This document shows positions 16,415 through 25,171 of a stretch of 64,000 nucleotides of DNA, piece by piece (position 1 is the stretch's first letter; the number at the start of each line of letters is the position of its first letter). This DNA is from Planosporangium spinosum (lineage in GTDB: Bacteria > Actinomycetota > Actinomycetes > Mycobacteriales > Micromonosporaceae), in the NCBI RefSeq assembly GCF_049999945.1, contig NZ_JBLYUB010000004.1:1-64000 (forward strand), read 5' to 3'. The notes below the pieces were generated by a model. The model was not told where the DNA came from, did no database searches, and was given only the letters and a program-made list of their open reading frames with translations. A program made the translations under genes and the position numbers.

Positions 16415-18685
16415 GTGTTCGCAGCGTTGGGCAGGGCCAGCTTCCGGTTCCGTTGGTGGTTCCTGGCGGTGACGGCGCTGTTGACGATCGTTTCGGCGGT
16501 CTGGGGTACCGGGGTGTTCGCCAACCTTGGCGGCAACGGGTTCGACGACCGGCGCAGTGAGTCCCACCGGGCCGCCGTGGCGGCCCAGTCCGTCCTCGGA
16601 CGCGATCCCGACGTGGTGCTCGTCGTCGACCATCCCCGGCTGACCGTGGCGGACGCGGAGTTCCAGCAGGCGGTGACCGACGTCGTCGACTCGCTACCGA
16701 AGGCCGACGTCGACACCGTCGCCACGTACTGGAGCACCGGCTCGCCCACCATGGTGTCCCGGGACCGGCACACCACCTACGCCGCGATCCGGCTCGCCGG
16801 CAGCGGTGGCCACGCGGCGGACGTGTACGAGCGGGTCGCCGACCGGATCCACGCCCCGGCCGGCTTCACGGTGCAGCGCGGCGGCGACGTGCCGCTCAAC
16901 CACGACCTCAACGCCCAGGTCAGCAAGGACATCAAGCGGGCTGAGCTGCTGTCGCTGCCGGTCGTACTGGCCCTGCTCGTGGTGGTGTTCGGCGGCCTGG
17001 TCGCGGCCAGCCTGCCGCTCGCCGTAGGCGGGGTGGCGATCGTCGGCGCCTTCTCCGTGCTGCGGGTCATGACCGGGTTCACCGACATCTCGGTGTTCGC
17101 GATCAACATCGTGACCATGCTCGGGCTCGGGCTGGCCATCGACTACGCCCTGTTCGTGGTCGGCCGTTTCCGGGAGGAGCTGCGCGCGGGCCGGGACGTC
17201 GAGCGGGCGCTGGTGACCACGATGTCCACCGCCGGGCGGACCATCGCCGTCTCCGCGGTCACCGTGGCGGTGTCGCTGTCGTCGCTGCTGCTGTTCCCGC
17301 AGGGCTTCTTCCGGTCCATGGCGCTCGGCGGCATCGCCGCCGTCGGGGTGGCCGTACTCGCCGCGCTGACCGCGCTGCCCGCCCTGCTGGCGGTGCTCGG
17401 GCGCCGGGTCGACGCGCTCCGCCTGCCGGGTCCGCGGCCGCGCGCCGGCGCGGGCGAGGACCGCGGCTTCTGGTTCCGGGTCGCACGCAGTGTGATGCGC
17501 CGGCCCCTGGTGTACGTGGCCGTGATCGTTCCGCTCCTGCTGCTGGCCGGCTCGCCGTTCCTGCGGGTGCAGTTCGGGGGCGTCGACTACCGGGCACTGC
17601 CCGCCGGGGCGGAGAGCCGGCAGGCGGCCGAGCGGATCCTCACCGACTTCCCGGGCAGCGGCGACAAGATCCGGGTCGTGGTGGACGGCGCCAGCCCGGC
17701 CGGGCTCGACCGGTACGTCGGCGAGCTGGGGAGCTTGCCCAACGCGACGGGCGCCGCGGTCACCGGCGCGGCCGGCGGCCGTACGGTCGTCGACGTCGCC
17801 CACGACCTCGACGCGAACTCGTCGGCGGCCCGGAACCTGGTCACCGAGGTCCGGGACACGCCGGCGCCGCCGGGTGCCCGGGTCGAGGTGGGCGGCACGA
17901 CGGCGAGCCTGATGGACCTGCTGCACACCCTCGGCGCGAAGCTGCCGTGGATGGGGCTGTGGGTGTTCGCGGCCTCGTTCGTGCTGCTGTTCCTCGCCTT
18001 CGGGTCGCTGCTGCTGCCGCTGAAGGCGATCGTGATGAACCTGCTGTCGCTGACCGCGTCGTTCGGCGCGCTGGTCTGGATCTTCCAGGACGGCCACCTG
18101 TCCGGGCTGCTCGGCTTCACCTCGACCGGGACCGTGGAGGCCACCCAGCCGATCCTGATCCTGGCGATCGCGTTCGGCCTGTCCATGGACTACGAGGTGT
18201 TCCTGCTCAGCCGTATCCGTGAGCAGTGGGACGCCACCGGCGACAACACCCTCGCCGTCGCGACCGGGCTGCAGCGGACCGGCCGGATCATCACCAGTGC
18301 GGCGGCGCTGCTCATCGTGGTGATCGGTGCGTTCGCGACCGGCGGCATCTCGATCATCAAGATGGTCGGCGTCGGCATGGTCGCCGCCATCGTCATCGAC
18401 GCCACCATCGTCCGTGCGCTGCTGGTACCGGCGACCATGCGGCTGATGGGCCGCGCCAACTGGTGGCTGCCCGGCCCGCTGGAGGCGGTGTGGCGCAGGT
18501 TCGGCATCCGTGAGGGCGAGGCCGGCCCACAGGCCTGTGTCGCGGGCGCCGGTGCCGAGGTCGGTGCGGTCGCCGCCGAGGTCGGTGTGGTTGCCGGTGA
18601 CGGTGCCGAGGTCGGTGCGGTCGCCGGTGCCGAGGCCGGTGTGGCCGATGCCGCGGTCGGATCCGAGCGGGCGCTGCACTCCTGA
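16415..18685 (+). CDS. MMPL family RND transporter
   Basis: A 756-residue RND-type exporter with the duplicated MMPL plan: N-terminal helix, periplasmic loop (about 45-185), a block of transmembrane helices, then a second periplasmic loop and helix block. GLGLAIDYALFVVGRFREE and AFGLSMDYEVFLLSRIRE are the paired proton-relay and Arg motifs. It resembles the actinobacterial MmpL lipid or drug exporters; the substrate is unknown. GTG 16415 has AGGGAG upstream. The last 55 residues are a low-complexity Ala/Gly/Val/Glu repeat (GAEVGAVA-like), and the stop codon lies in a 20-bp tandem duplication. Confidence 0.9.
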   Translation: MFAALGRASFRFRWWFLAVTALLTIVSAVWGTGVFANLGGNGFDDRRSESHRAAVAAQSVLGRDPDVVLVVDHPRLTVADAEFQQAVTDVVDSLPKADVDTVATYWSTGSPTMVSRDRHTTYAAIRLAGSGGHAADVYERVADRIHAPAGFTVQRGGDVPLNHDLNAQVSKDIKRAELLSLPVVLALLVVVFGGLVAASLPLAVGGVAIVGAFSVLRVMTGFTDISVFAINIVTMLGLGLAIDYALFVVGRFREELRAGRDVERALVTTMSTAGRTIAVSAVTVAVSLSSLLLFPQGFFRSMALGGIAAVGVAVLAALTALPALLAVLGRRVDALRLPGPRPRAGAGEDRGFWFRVARSVMRRPLVYVAVIVPLLLLAGSPFLRVQFGGVDYRALPAGAESRQAAERILTDFPGSGDKIRVVVDGASPAGLDRYVGELGSLPNATGAAVTGAAGGRTVVDVAHDLDANSSAARNLVTEVRDTPAPPGARVEVGGTTASLMDLLHTLGAKLPWMGLWVFAASFVLLFLAFGSLLLPLKAIVMNLLSLTASFGALVWIFQDGHLSGLLGFTSTGTVEATQPILILAIAFGLSMDYEVFLLSRIREQWDATGDNTLAVATGLQRTGRIITSAAALLIVVIGAFATGGISIIKMVGVGMVAAIVIDATIVRALLVPATMRLMGRANWWLPGPLEAVWRRFGIREGEAGPQACVAGAGAEVGAVAAEVGVVAGDGAEVGAVAGAEAGVADAAVGSERALHS

Positions 18686-18711
18686 ACCGCCCGCTGCACT
18701 CCTGAACCGCC
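18672..18711. repeat. 20-bp tandem duplication over the mmpL-like stop codon
   Basis: CGCTGCACTCCTGAACCGCC occurs at 18672-18691 and 18692-18711. The first copy contains the stop TGA (18683-18685). Confidence 0.88.
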
Positions 18712-18867
18712 CGCCGCCGAGCCCCGGCCGGCGTCGCGTTCCCGGCGCACCCGCCGCGGGTACCGTGGATCTTGCGCGTGAATTGCCCTACTTCGGCAGG
18801 TCGCCGCGGGAGAATGTCGGACCGGCGGGCTACGGTGCGCAGGGAGCGCGACGGTCAGGGGGATGAC

Positions 18868-21006
18868 ATGAGCTCAGACGAGATCGGCGAGGTGGTCGGC
18901 GCCGTCACCCCGGCGCAGGAGGCGGCCGCCGGTGGGGAACCGCCCGCGGATGTGCGGGAGCGGCACGCCGCGCTGGCCGAGGAGCTGGGCGAGCACCAGT
19001 ACCGGTACTACGTGCTCAGCTCCGTCACCGTCGACGACGCCACCTACGACCGCATGATGCGCGAGCTGGAGGCGATCGAGGAGCGGTACCCGTCGCTGCG
19101 CACGCCCTCCTCGCCGAGCCAGCGCGTCGGCGGCACCTACTCGACGCTGTTCACCGCCGTCACCCACCCGGAGCGGATGCTCAGCCTCGACAACGCGTTC
19201 GACGTCGACGAGCTGTCGGCCTGGGCGGAGCGGGTCGAGCGCGACGCCGGCGGCCCGGTCAGCTACCTGTGCGAGCCGAAGGTCGACGGCCTGGCCATCG
19301 ACCTGGTCTACGAGCAGGGGCGGCTGGTACGTGCCGCGACGCGGGGCGACGGCCGGGTCGGCGAGGACGTCACGCTCAACGTGCGCACGATCGACGACGT
19401 GCCCGAGCGGCTGTCCGGCGACGACGTGCCCGAACTGCTGGAGGTCCGGGGCGAGGTCTACTTCCCGGTCGAGGCGTTCGCCGACCTCAACGCGGCGCTG
19501 GTGGCCGCCGGTGACAAGCCGTTCGCCAACCCGCGCAACGCCGCGTCGGGCTCGCTGCGTCAGAAGGACCCGCGGATCACGGCCGGCCGGCCGCTGCGGA
19601 TGGTGGTGCACGGCATCGGCGCCCGGCGCGGGTTCGATCCGAAGACCCAGTCGGGGTCGTACGAGCAGTTGCAGGCATGGGGACTGCCGACCAGCATCCG
19701 CTGGCGGGCCGTCCCCGATCTGGCCGGGGTGCGCGGCTACATCGACTTCTACGCCGACCACCGGCACGAGGTCGAACACGAGATCGACGGTGTGGTGGTC
19801 AAGGTCGACCAGGTCTCGGTGCAGCGCCGGCTGGGCGCCACCAGCAAGGCGCCGCGCTGGGCGATCGCGTACAAGTACCCGCCCGAGGAGGCGATGACCC
19901 GGCTGGTCGACATCCGGGTCAACGTGGGCCGTACCGGTCGCGTCACCCCGTACGCGGTCCTCGAACCGGTCTTCGTCGGCGGCGTCACCGTCACGCAGGC
20001 GACGTTGCACAACGCGCAGGAGGTCGTCCGCAAGGGCGTGCTGATCGGCGACACCGTGATGATCCGGCGCGCCGGTGAGGTGATCCCCGAGGTGCTCGGC
20101 CCGGTCGTCGACAAGCGCGACGGATCCGAGCACGCGTTCGTCATGCCCACCCACTGTCCGGAGTGCGGCTCGCCGCTGGCCCCGGCCAAGTCCGGCGACG
20201 TCGACATCCGCTGCCCCAACAGCCGCACCTGCCCGGCACAGTTGCGCGAGCGGGTGTTCCACCTCGCCGGGCGCGGCGGGTTCGACATCGAGGTGCTCGG
20301 CTACAAGGCGGCGGTCGCGCTGCTCGACTCGCACGTGATCCTCGACGAGGGCGACCTGTTCAGCCTCGACGCCGAGCGCCTCGCCCGGTCGCCGTTCTTC
20401 GTCAACAAGAACGGATCCCTGGGTAGCAACGCCACCCGGCTGTTGGCCAACCTGGAGGAGGCCAAGAGCCGGCCGCTGTGGCGGATGCTGGTCTCGCTGT
20501 CGATCCGGCACGTCGGCCCGACCGCCGCGCAGGCCCTGGCCGGCGCGTTCGGTTCGATCGACGCGATCGAGGCGGCGAGCGTCGAGGAACTGGCCGCGGT
20601 GGAGGGGGTCGGCCCGACGATCGCGGAGTCGATCAAGGAGTGGTTCACCGTCGACTGGCACCGCGAGGTGGTGCAGAAGTGGCGCGCCGCCGGGGTGCGG
20701 ATGGCCGAGGCGCACGTCGAGACCGGACCCCGGCCGTTGGAAGGCGTCACGGTGGTGATCACCGGCTCGCTGCCGACGTACTCCCGGGACGAGGCGACCG
20801 AGGCGGTCGCCGGTCGCGGCGGCAAGGTCACCGGGTCGGTGTCGAAGAAGACCCACTTCGTGGTGGTGGGGGAGGCGCCGGGCTCCAAGTACGACAAGGC
20901 GGTCGCCCTCAAGGTGCCGATCCTCGACGAGGACGGCCTGCGGGTCCTGCTGGAGGAGGGGCCGGAGGCGGCACGGGCGGTGGCCGCCACGCCGGAGGAG
21001 GCGTGA
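18868..21006 (+). CDS. ligA: NAD-dependent DNA ligase LigA
   Basis: The essential replicative ligase, 712 residues. In order: Ia domain (HQYRYYVLSSVTVDDATYD), adenylation domain with catalytic Lys138 in CEPKVDGLAID, OB fold, a four-Cys zinc finger (HCPECGSPLAP...CPNSRTCPAQL), helix-hairpin-helix domain, and a C-terminal BRCT domain (PLEGVTVVITGSLPTYSRDEA). Length is normal. ATG 18868 follows CAGGGGG; the frame is open from 18772 but lacks a site there. TACGGT about 35 bp upstream is a possible -10 box. Confidence 0.96.
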   Translation: MSSDEIGEVVGAVTPAQEAAAGGEPPADVRERHAALAEELGEHQYRYYVLSSVTVDDATYDRMMRELEAIEERYPSLRTPSSPSQRVGGTYSTLFTAVTHPERMLSLDNAFDVDELSAWAERVERDAGGPVSYLCEPKVDGLAIDLVYEQGRLVRAATRGDGRVGEDVTLNVRTIDDVPERLSGDDVPELLEVRGEVYFPVEAFADLNAALVAAGDKPFANPRNAASGSLRQKDPRITAGRPLRMVVHGIGARRGFDPKTQSGSYEQLQAWGLPTSIRWRAVPDLAGVRGYIDFYADHRHEVEHEIDGVVVKVDQVSVQRRLGATSKAPRWAIAYKYPPEEAMTRLVDIRVNVGRTGRVTPYAVLEPVFVGGVTVTQATLHNAQEVVRKGVLIGDTVMIRRAGEVIPEVLGPVVDKRDGSEHAFVMPTHCPECGSPLAPAKSGDVDIRCPNSRTCPAQLRERVFHLAGRGGFDIEVLGYKAAVALLDSHVILDEGDLFSLDAERLARSPFFVNKNGSLGSNATRLLANLEEAKSRPLWRMLVSLSIRHVGPTAAQALAGAFGSIDAIEAASVEELAAVEGVGPTIAESIKEWFTVDWHREVVQKWRAAGVRMAEAHVETGPRPLEGVTVVITGSLPTYSRDEATEAVAGRGGKVTGSVSKKTHFVVVGEAPGSKYDKAVALKVPILDEDGLRVLLEEGPEAARAVAATPEEA

Positions 21007-21086
21007 GCGCCGGCCGTGGTGTGAGCGCCGGAGGCGTGAGCACCGGTCGGGAGCGTGCGTAACGGCGGAGGCATCGGGGAGGCGAC

Positions 21087-21539
21087 ATGACAGAGCGGCA
21101 CCGCAGCATCGTCGACGTCCACCTGATCCTTCGTCGCGACGGGATGATCCTGATGGGCCGGCGGGCCAACACCGGTTACGGCGACGGCCTGCTCCACCTG
21201 CCGAGCGGCCACCTGGAGCGCGGCGAGTCGGTCGTCGAAGGCGTCATCCGCGAGGCGCACGAGGAGATCGGCGTGACCGTCGAGCCGGAGGCGCTGCGGT
21301 GTCGGCACGTCATGCACCGGCACGACCCGGCCGGTCACGACCGGGTCGGGTTCTTCTTCGAGGCGGACCGGTGGGCGGGGGAGCCCGCCAACCGGGAGCC
21401 GGACAAGTGCTCCGAGCTGGTCTGGGTCGACCCGGACGCGTTGCCGGCGGACGTGATCGCGTACCCGGCGGCGGCGGTGGCGCAGGTCCAGCGCGGGGCG
21501 GCGTTCTCCCTGCACGGCTGGGACACGCCCATCCCGTGA
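21087..21539 (+). CDS. Nudix hydrolase
   Basis: A 150-residue pyrophosphohydrolase. The Nudix box reads GHLERGESVVEGVIREAHEEIGV (split here as G-x5-E-x7-REAHEE-x-GV, about residues 45-67). N-terminal IVDVHLILRRDGMILMGRRANTGYGDG resembles small-molecule or nucleotide-cleaning members. GGGGAGG precedes ATG 21087. The substrate cannot be read from sequence. It follows ligA by 80 bp. Confidence 0.88.
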   Translation: MTERHRSIVDVHLILRRDGMILMGRRANTGYGDGLLHLPSGHLERGESVVEGVIREAHEEIGVTVEPEALRCRHVMHRHDPAGHDRVGFFFEADRWAGEPANREPDKCSELVWVDPDALPADVIAYPAAAVAQVQRGAAFSLHGWDTPIP

Positions 21540-21570
21540 GCGCTCGCCCCCATGATTACGAAGAGTCTGC

Positions 21571-21586
21571 GTTGCTGTACAGCAAC
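21571..21586. repeat. 16-bp perfect palindrome after the Nudix gene
   Basis: GTTGCTGTACAGCAAC is a perfect palindrome 32 bp after the Nudix stop, in an AT-richer patch (CATGATTACGAAGAGTCTGC precedes it). It could be a terminator hairpin or a half-preserved repeat element. The rest of 21587-21770 holds no gene I can support. Confidence 0.6.
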
Positions 21587-21820
21587 ACGGATGCCGATCC
21601 GGCCCGCCTGGGCGTGCGCCCGCTGCTTGGAGAGCCGGCCCTGCCATACCCCGGCGGGTTCAACTGCGGGCCGGGTACGACCGATCAGGGCCGGTGGCGG
21701 TAGCGATCGGGAACTGTGAGTGGGTGCACCGGCCGACACGGCATACCCTGCGCGGCTTGGGTGGGTCGGCAAATAGACTCGCAAGGTCGAAGGACATCTC
21801 AGACCGTAAAGGGGCACCCG

Positions 21821-22120
21821 ATGGCTGCCATTTCCCGCGAGGAGGTCGCGCACCTGGCGCGTCTCGCGCGGCTCGCCGTGAACGATGCGGAGCTGGATAC
21901 GTTCGCCGGGCAGCTCGACGTGATTCTTCAGTCCGTCGCCCGGGTGGGCGAGGTGGCTGCCGGGGACATCCCGCCGACCTCGCATTCGGTACCGCTGACG
22001 AACGTGCTGCGGGATGACGTCGTGACGCCGGGGCTGACCCAGCAGGCGGCGCTGTCGGGCGCGCCGGACGCCGCGGATGGGCGGTTCCGGGTACCCCGGA
22101 TTCTGGACGAGGAGGCGTGA
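21821..22120 (+). CDS. gatC: Asp-tRNA(Asn)/Glu-tRNA(Gln) amidotransferase subunit C
   Basis: GatC, 99 residues, bridges GatA and GatB in the enzyme that converts Glu-tRNA-Gln to Gln-tRNA-Gln. ISREEVAHLARLARLAVNDAELDTFAGQLDVIL and the ending RDD..PGLTQQAALSGAP...FRVPRILDEEA are typical. ATG 21821 follows AAAGGGG. TAGACT at about 21776 may be the -10 box of the gatCAB operon. gatA follows at once. Confidence 0.93.
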   Translation: MAAISREEVAHLARLARLAVNDAELDTFAGQLDVILQSVARVGEVAAGDIPPTSHSVPLTNVLRDDVVTPGLTQQAALSGAPDAADGRFRVPRILDEEA

Positions 22121-22125
22121 CCGCC

Positions 22126-23616
22126 ATGAGTGACGTGACCAGGGCGACCGCCGCCGAGCTGGGTCGCATGATCGGCTCGGGCGAGGTCTCCGCCGAGGAG
22201 GTCACCCGCGCCCACCTCGACCGGATCGCCGCCGTCGACGACCGGGTCAACGCCTTCCTGCACGTCGACGCCGAGGGCGCGATCGCGGCGGCCCGCGAGG
22301 TCGACGCCGCCCGCGCGCGCGGCGAGGAGCTGGGCCCACTGGCCGGCGTGCCGATCGCGATCAAGGACGTGATCGCCACCAAGGGTGTGCCGACGACCTG
22401 CGCCTCCAAGATCCTCGAAGGGTGGCGGCCGCCCTACGACGCCACCATCATGGAGCGCATCCGCGCCGCCGGCATGGTGATGCTGGGCAAGACCAACATG
22501 GACGAGTTCGCGATGGGCTCGTCGACGGAGTACTCGGCGTACGGCCCGACCCGCAACCCGTGGGACCTCGACCGGATCCCGGGCGGCTCCGGCGGCGGCT
22601 CGGCCGCGGCCGTCGCGGCGTACGAGGCGCCGCTGGCGATCGGCACCGACACCGGCGGCTCGATCCGCCAGCCCGGCGCGGTCACCGGCACCGTCGGCTC
22701 CAAGCCGACCTACGGTGGTACGTCCCGATACGGTCTCGTGGCCTTCTCCTCGTCGCTGGACACGCCCGGCCCGGTGTCGCGCAACGTCCTCGACGCGGCG
22801 CTGCTGCACCGGGTCATCGGTGGCCACGACCCGCGCGACTCGACGTCGATCCCGGCGCCGGTGCCGCCGGTCGTCGAGGCCGCCCGCCTCGGCGCGACCG
22901 GTGACCTGTCCGGCGTGCGCCTGGGCGTGGTGCGCGAGTTCACCGGCGAGGGTGCCGAGCCCGGTGTCGCCGCGGCGGTCCGCGACTCGATCGAGGCGCT
23001 GGTCAAGCTCGGCGCCGAGGTCGTCGAGGTGTCCTGCCCGCACTTCGAGTACGCGCTGCCGGCCTACTACCTGATCGCGCCGAGCGAGGCCTCGTCCAAC
23101 CTCGCCCGGTTCGACAGCGTGCGGTACGGGCTGCGCGTCGGCGACGACGGCCGGCGCTCGCTGGAGGAGGTCATGTCGCTGACCCGGGAGGCCGGCTTCG
23201 GCCCCGAGGTCAAGCGGCGGATCATCCTCGGCACGTACGCGCTGTCGGCCGGCTACTACGACGCCTACTACGGTCAGGCGCAGAAGGTCCGCACGCTCAT
23301 CACGAACGACTTCCAGGCGGCGTTCGAGCAGGTTGACGTGCTGATCGCGCCGACGACGCCGTTCGTGGCGTTCCCGTTCGGCTCGCGTACCTCCGACCCG
23401 TACCAGATGTACCTCGCCGACCTGTACACGATCCCGACCAACCTGTACGGCGGCCCGGCGATCTCGGTGCCGGCCGGCCTGTCCGACGGGCTGCCGGTCG
23501 GCCTGCAGATCATGGCCCCCACCATGGCCGACGACCGGATGTACCGGGTCGCCGCAGCCTTGGAGACCGCGATCCCCGCACTGACGCCGCCCGCCCTGTC
23601 TGGGAGCAACTCATGA
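22126..23616 (+). CDS. gatA: Asp-tRNA(Asn)/Glu-tRNA(Gln) amidotransferase subunit A
   Basis: GatA, 496 residues, releases ammonia from glutamine for transfer to the misacylated tRNA. The amidase signature shows the Lys in IAIKDVIATKG (about residue 81) and the cis-Ser/Ser pair in GGSGGGSAAAVA and GTDTGGSIRQPGA. I chose ATG 22126, ten bases after GAGGAGG; the GTG at 22117 sits on the site itself. It is translationally close to gatC and overlaps gatB (ATGA). Confidence 0.96.
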   Translation: MSDVTRATAAELGRMIGSGEVSAEEVTRAHLDRIAAVDDRVNAFLHVDAEGAIAAAREVDAARARGEELGPLAGVPIAIKDVIATKGVPTTCASKILEGWRPPYDATIMERIRAAGMVMLGKTNMDEFAMGSSTEYSAYGPTRNPWDLDRIPGGSGGGSAAAVAAYEAPLAIGTDTGGSIRQPGAVTGTVGSKPTYGGTSRYGLVAFSSSLDTPGPVSRNVLDAALLHRVIGGHDPRDSTSIPAPVPPVVEAARLGATGDLSGVRLGVVREFTGEGAEPGVAAAVRDSIEALVKLGAEVVEVSCPHFEYALPAYYLIAPSEASSNLARFDSVRYGLRVGDDGRRSLEEVMSLTREAGFGPEVKRRIILGTYALSAGYYDAYYGQAQKVRTLITNDFQAAFEQVDVLIAPTTPFVAFPFGSRTSDPYQMYLADLYTIPTNLYGGPAISVPAGLSDGLPVGLQIMAPTMADDRMYRVAAALETAIPALTPPALSGSNS

Positions 23617-25112
23617 CCATCGTCGCCCCGCCGGAATTCGAACAGGTCGTCGCCCGCTACGAGCCGGTGATCGGCCTGGAGACCCACGTCGAACTGGGCA
23701 CCAACACCAAGATGTTCTGCGGCTGCCCGACCGAGTTCGGCGCCGAACCCAACACCCAGGTCTGTCCGGTCTGCCTGGGCCTGCCCGGCAGCCTGCCGGT
23801 CGCGAACAAGGCCGCCATCGAGGCGACCATCCGGATCGGCCTCGCGCTCAACTGCTCGATCGCGTCCTGGTGCCGGTTCGCCCGCAAGAACTACTTCTAC
23901 CCGGACATGCCCAAGGACTACCAGATCAGCCAGTACGACGAGCCGCTGTGCGTCGACGGCTACCTGGACGTCGAGGTCAACGGCCAGACCGTACGGGTCG
24001 GCATCGAGCGGGTGCACCTGGAGGAGGACACCGGTAAGACGCTGCACATCGGCGGCGCGACCGGGCGGATCCACGGCGCGACCGAGTCGTTGGTCGACTA
24101 CAACCGGGCCGGCATCCCGCTGGTGGAGATCGTCACCAAGCCGGTCACCGGCACCGGTGCCCTGGCACCCGAGGTGGCTCGGGCGTACGTGACCGAACTG
24201 CGCGACATCATCCGCTCGCTCGGCGTCTCCGACGTGCGCATGGAGCAGGGCTCGCTGCGCTGCGACGTCAACACCTCGCTCAACCGGTCCGGCGAGGAGT
24301 GGGGCACCCGTACCGAGACCAAGAACGTCAACTCGCTGCGCTCGGTCGAGCGGGCGGTCCGGTCGGAGATGCTGCGCCAGGCGTCGGTACTGGACGCGGG
24401 CGGAAAGATCATCCAGGAGACCCGGCACTTCCACGAGGACACCGGCGAGACCACCTCGGGTCGCAGCAAGGAGGAGGCGACCGACTACCGGTACTTCCCG
24501 GACCCCGACCTGGTGCCGCTCGCCCCGGACCCGACCTGGGTCGAGGAGCTGAAGGCCGCCCTGCCCGAGCCGCCGCGGGTACGTCGCGAACGGCTGCGCG
24601 AGCAGTGGGGCGTCTCCGAGCACGACATGCAGTCGATCGTCAACGCCGGTGCGGTGGAGCTGATCGAGGCGACCGTCGACGCCGGTGCGTCGCCCGAGGC
24701 GGCCCGCAAGTGGTGGCTCGGCGAGCTGGCCCGGCGGGCCAACGAGGCCGGCGTGGAGCTGGCCGAGGTGGGCGCCTCGCCGGCCCAGGTCGCCGAGCTC
24801 CAGCAGTTGGTCGACGCTGGCAAGCTGACCGACAAGCTGGCCCGGACCGTCCTGGAGGGCGTCGTGGCCGGCGAGGGCAACCCGGCCGAGATCGTCGCGG
24901 CGCGTGGCCTGGAGGTCGTGTCCGACACCGGTGCGCTCACCGCCGCCGTGGACTCCGCGATCGCCGCCAACCCGGACGTGGCGCAGAAGGTCCGTGACGG
25001 CAAGGTCGCCGCGGCCGGTGCGCTGGTCGGCGCGGTCATGAAGGCCACCAAGGGCCAGGCCGACGCCAAGACGGTACGCGAACTGATCCTGTCCCGGCTC
25101 GGCGCCGCCTGA
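23613..25112 (+). CDS. gatB: Asp-tRNA(Asn)/Glu-tRNA(Gln) amidotransferase subunit B
   Basis: GatB, 499 residues, binds and activates the misacylated tRNA. GLETHVELGTNTKMFCGCP at the start, YFYPDMPKDYQISQYDEPLC, and the C-terminal YqeY-like tail (QKVRDGKVAAAGALVGAVMKATKGQADAKTV, split over the last 45 residues) are all present. Overlaps gatA by 4 bp. A long inverted repeat follows before the convergent phosphoesterase gene. Confidence 0.96.
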   Translation: MTIVAPPEFEQVVARYEPVIGLETHVELGTNTKMFCGCPTEFGAEPNTQVCPVCLGLPGSLPVANKAAIEATIRIGLALNCSIASWCRFARKNYFYPDMPKDYQISQYDEPLCVDGYLDVEVNGQTVRVGIERVHLEEDTGKTLHIGGATGRIHGATESLVDYNRAGIPLVEIVTKPVTGTGALAPEVARAYVTELRDIIRSLGVSDVRMEQGSLRCDVNTSLNRSGEEWGTRTETKNVNSLRSVERAVRSEMLRQASVLDAGGKIIQETRHFHEDTGETTSGRSKEEATDYRYFPDPDLVPLAPDPTWVEELKAALPEPPRVRRERLREQWGVSEHDMQSIVNAGAVELIEATVDAGASPEAARKWWLGELARRANEAGVELAEVGASPAQVAELQQLVDAGKLTDKLARTVLEGVVAGEGNPAEIVAARGLEVVSDTGALTAAVDSAIAANPDVAQKVRDGKVAAAGALVGAVMKATKGQADAKTVRELILSRLGAA

Positions 25113-25119
25113 TTCCCGT

Positions 25120-25169
25120 CGATCGTGGACACCTAGGCCGGTTATAGCCGGTCTAGGTGTCCACGATCG
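25120..25169. terminator. Bidirectional hairpin between gatB and the phosphoesterase gene
   Basis: Arms 25120-25141 and 25148-25169 (22 bp, one mismatch; CGATCGTGGACACCTAG outermost) enclose TTATAG. It sits exactly between convergent genes (stops at 25112 and 25172), so it can end transcription from both sides. No T-run. Confidence 0.8.
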
Positions 25170-25171
25170 CG

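Noticed and set aside
21716..21820. 35-codon N-terminal extension of GatC
   Set aside because: No ribosome site and no match to GatC; ATG 21821 has AAAGGGG upstream.
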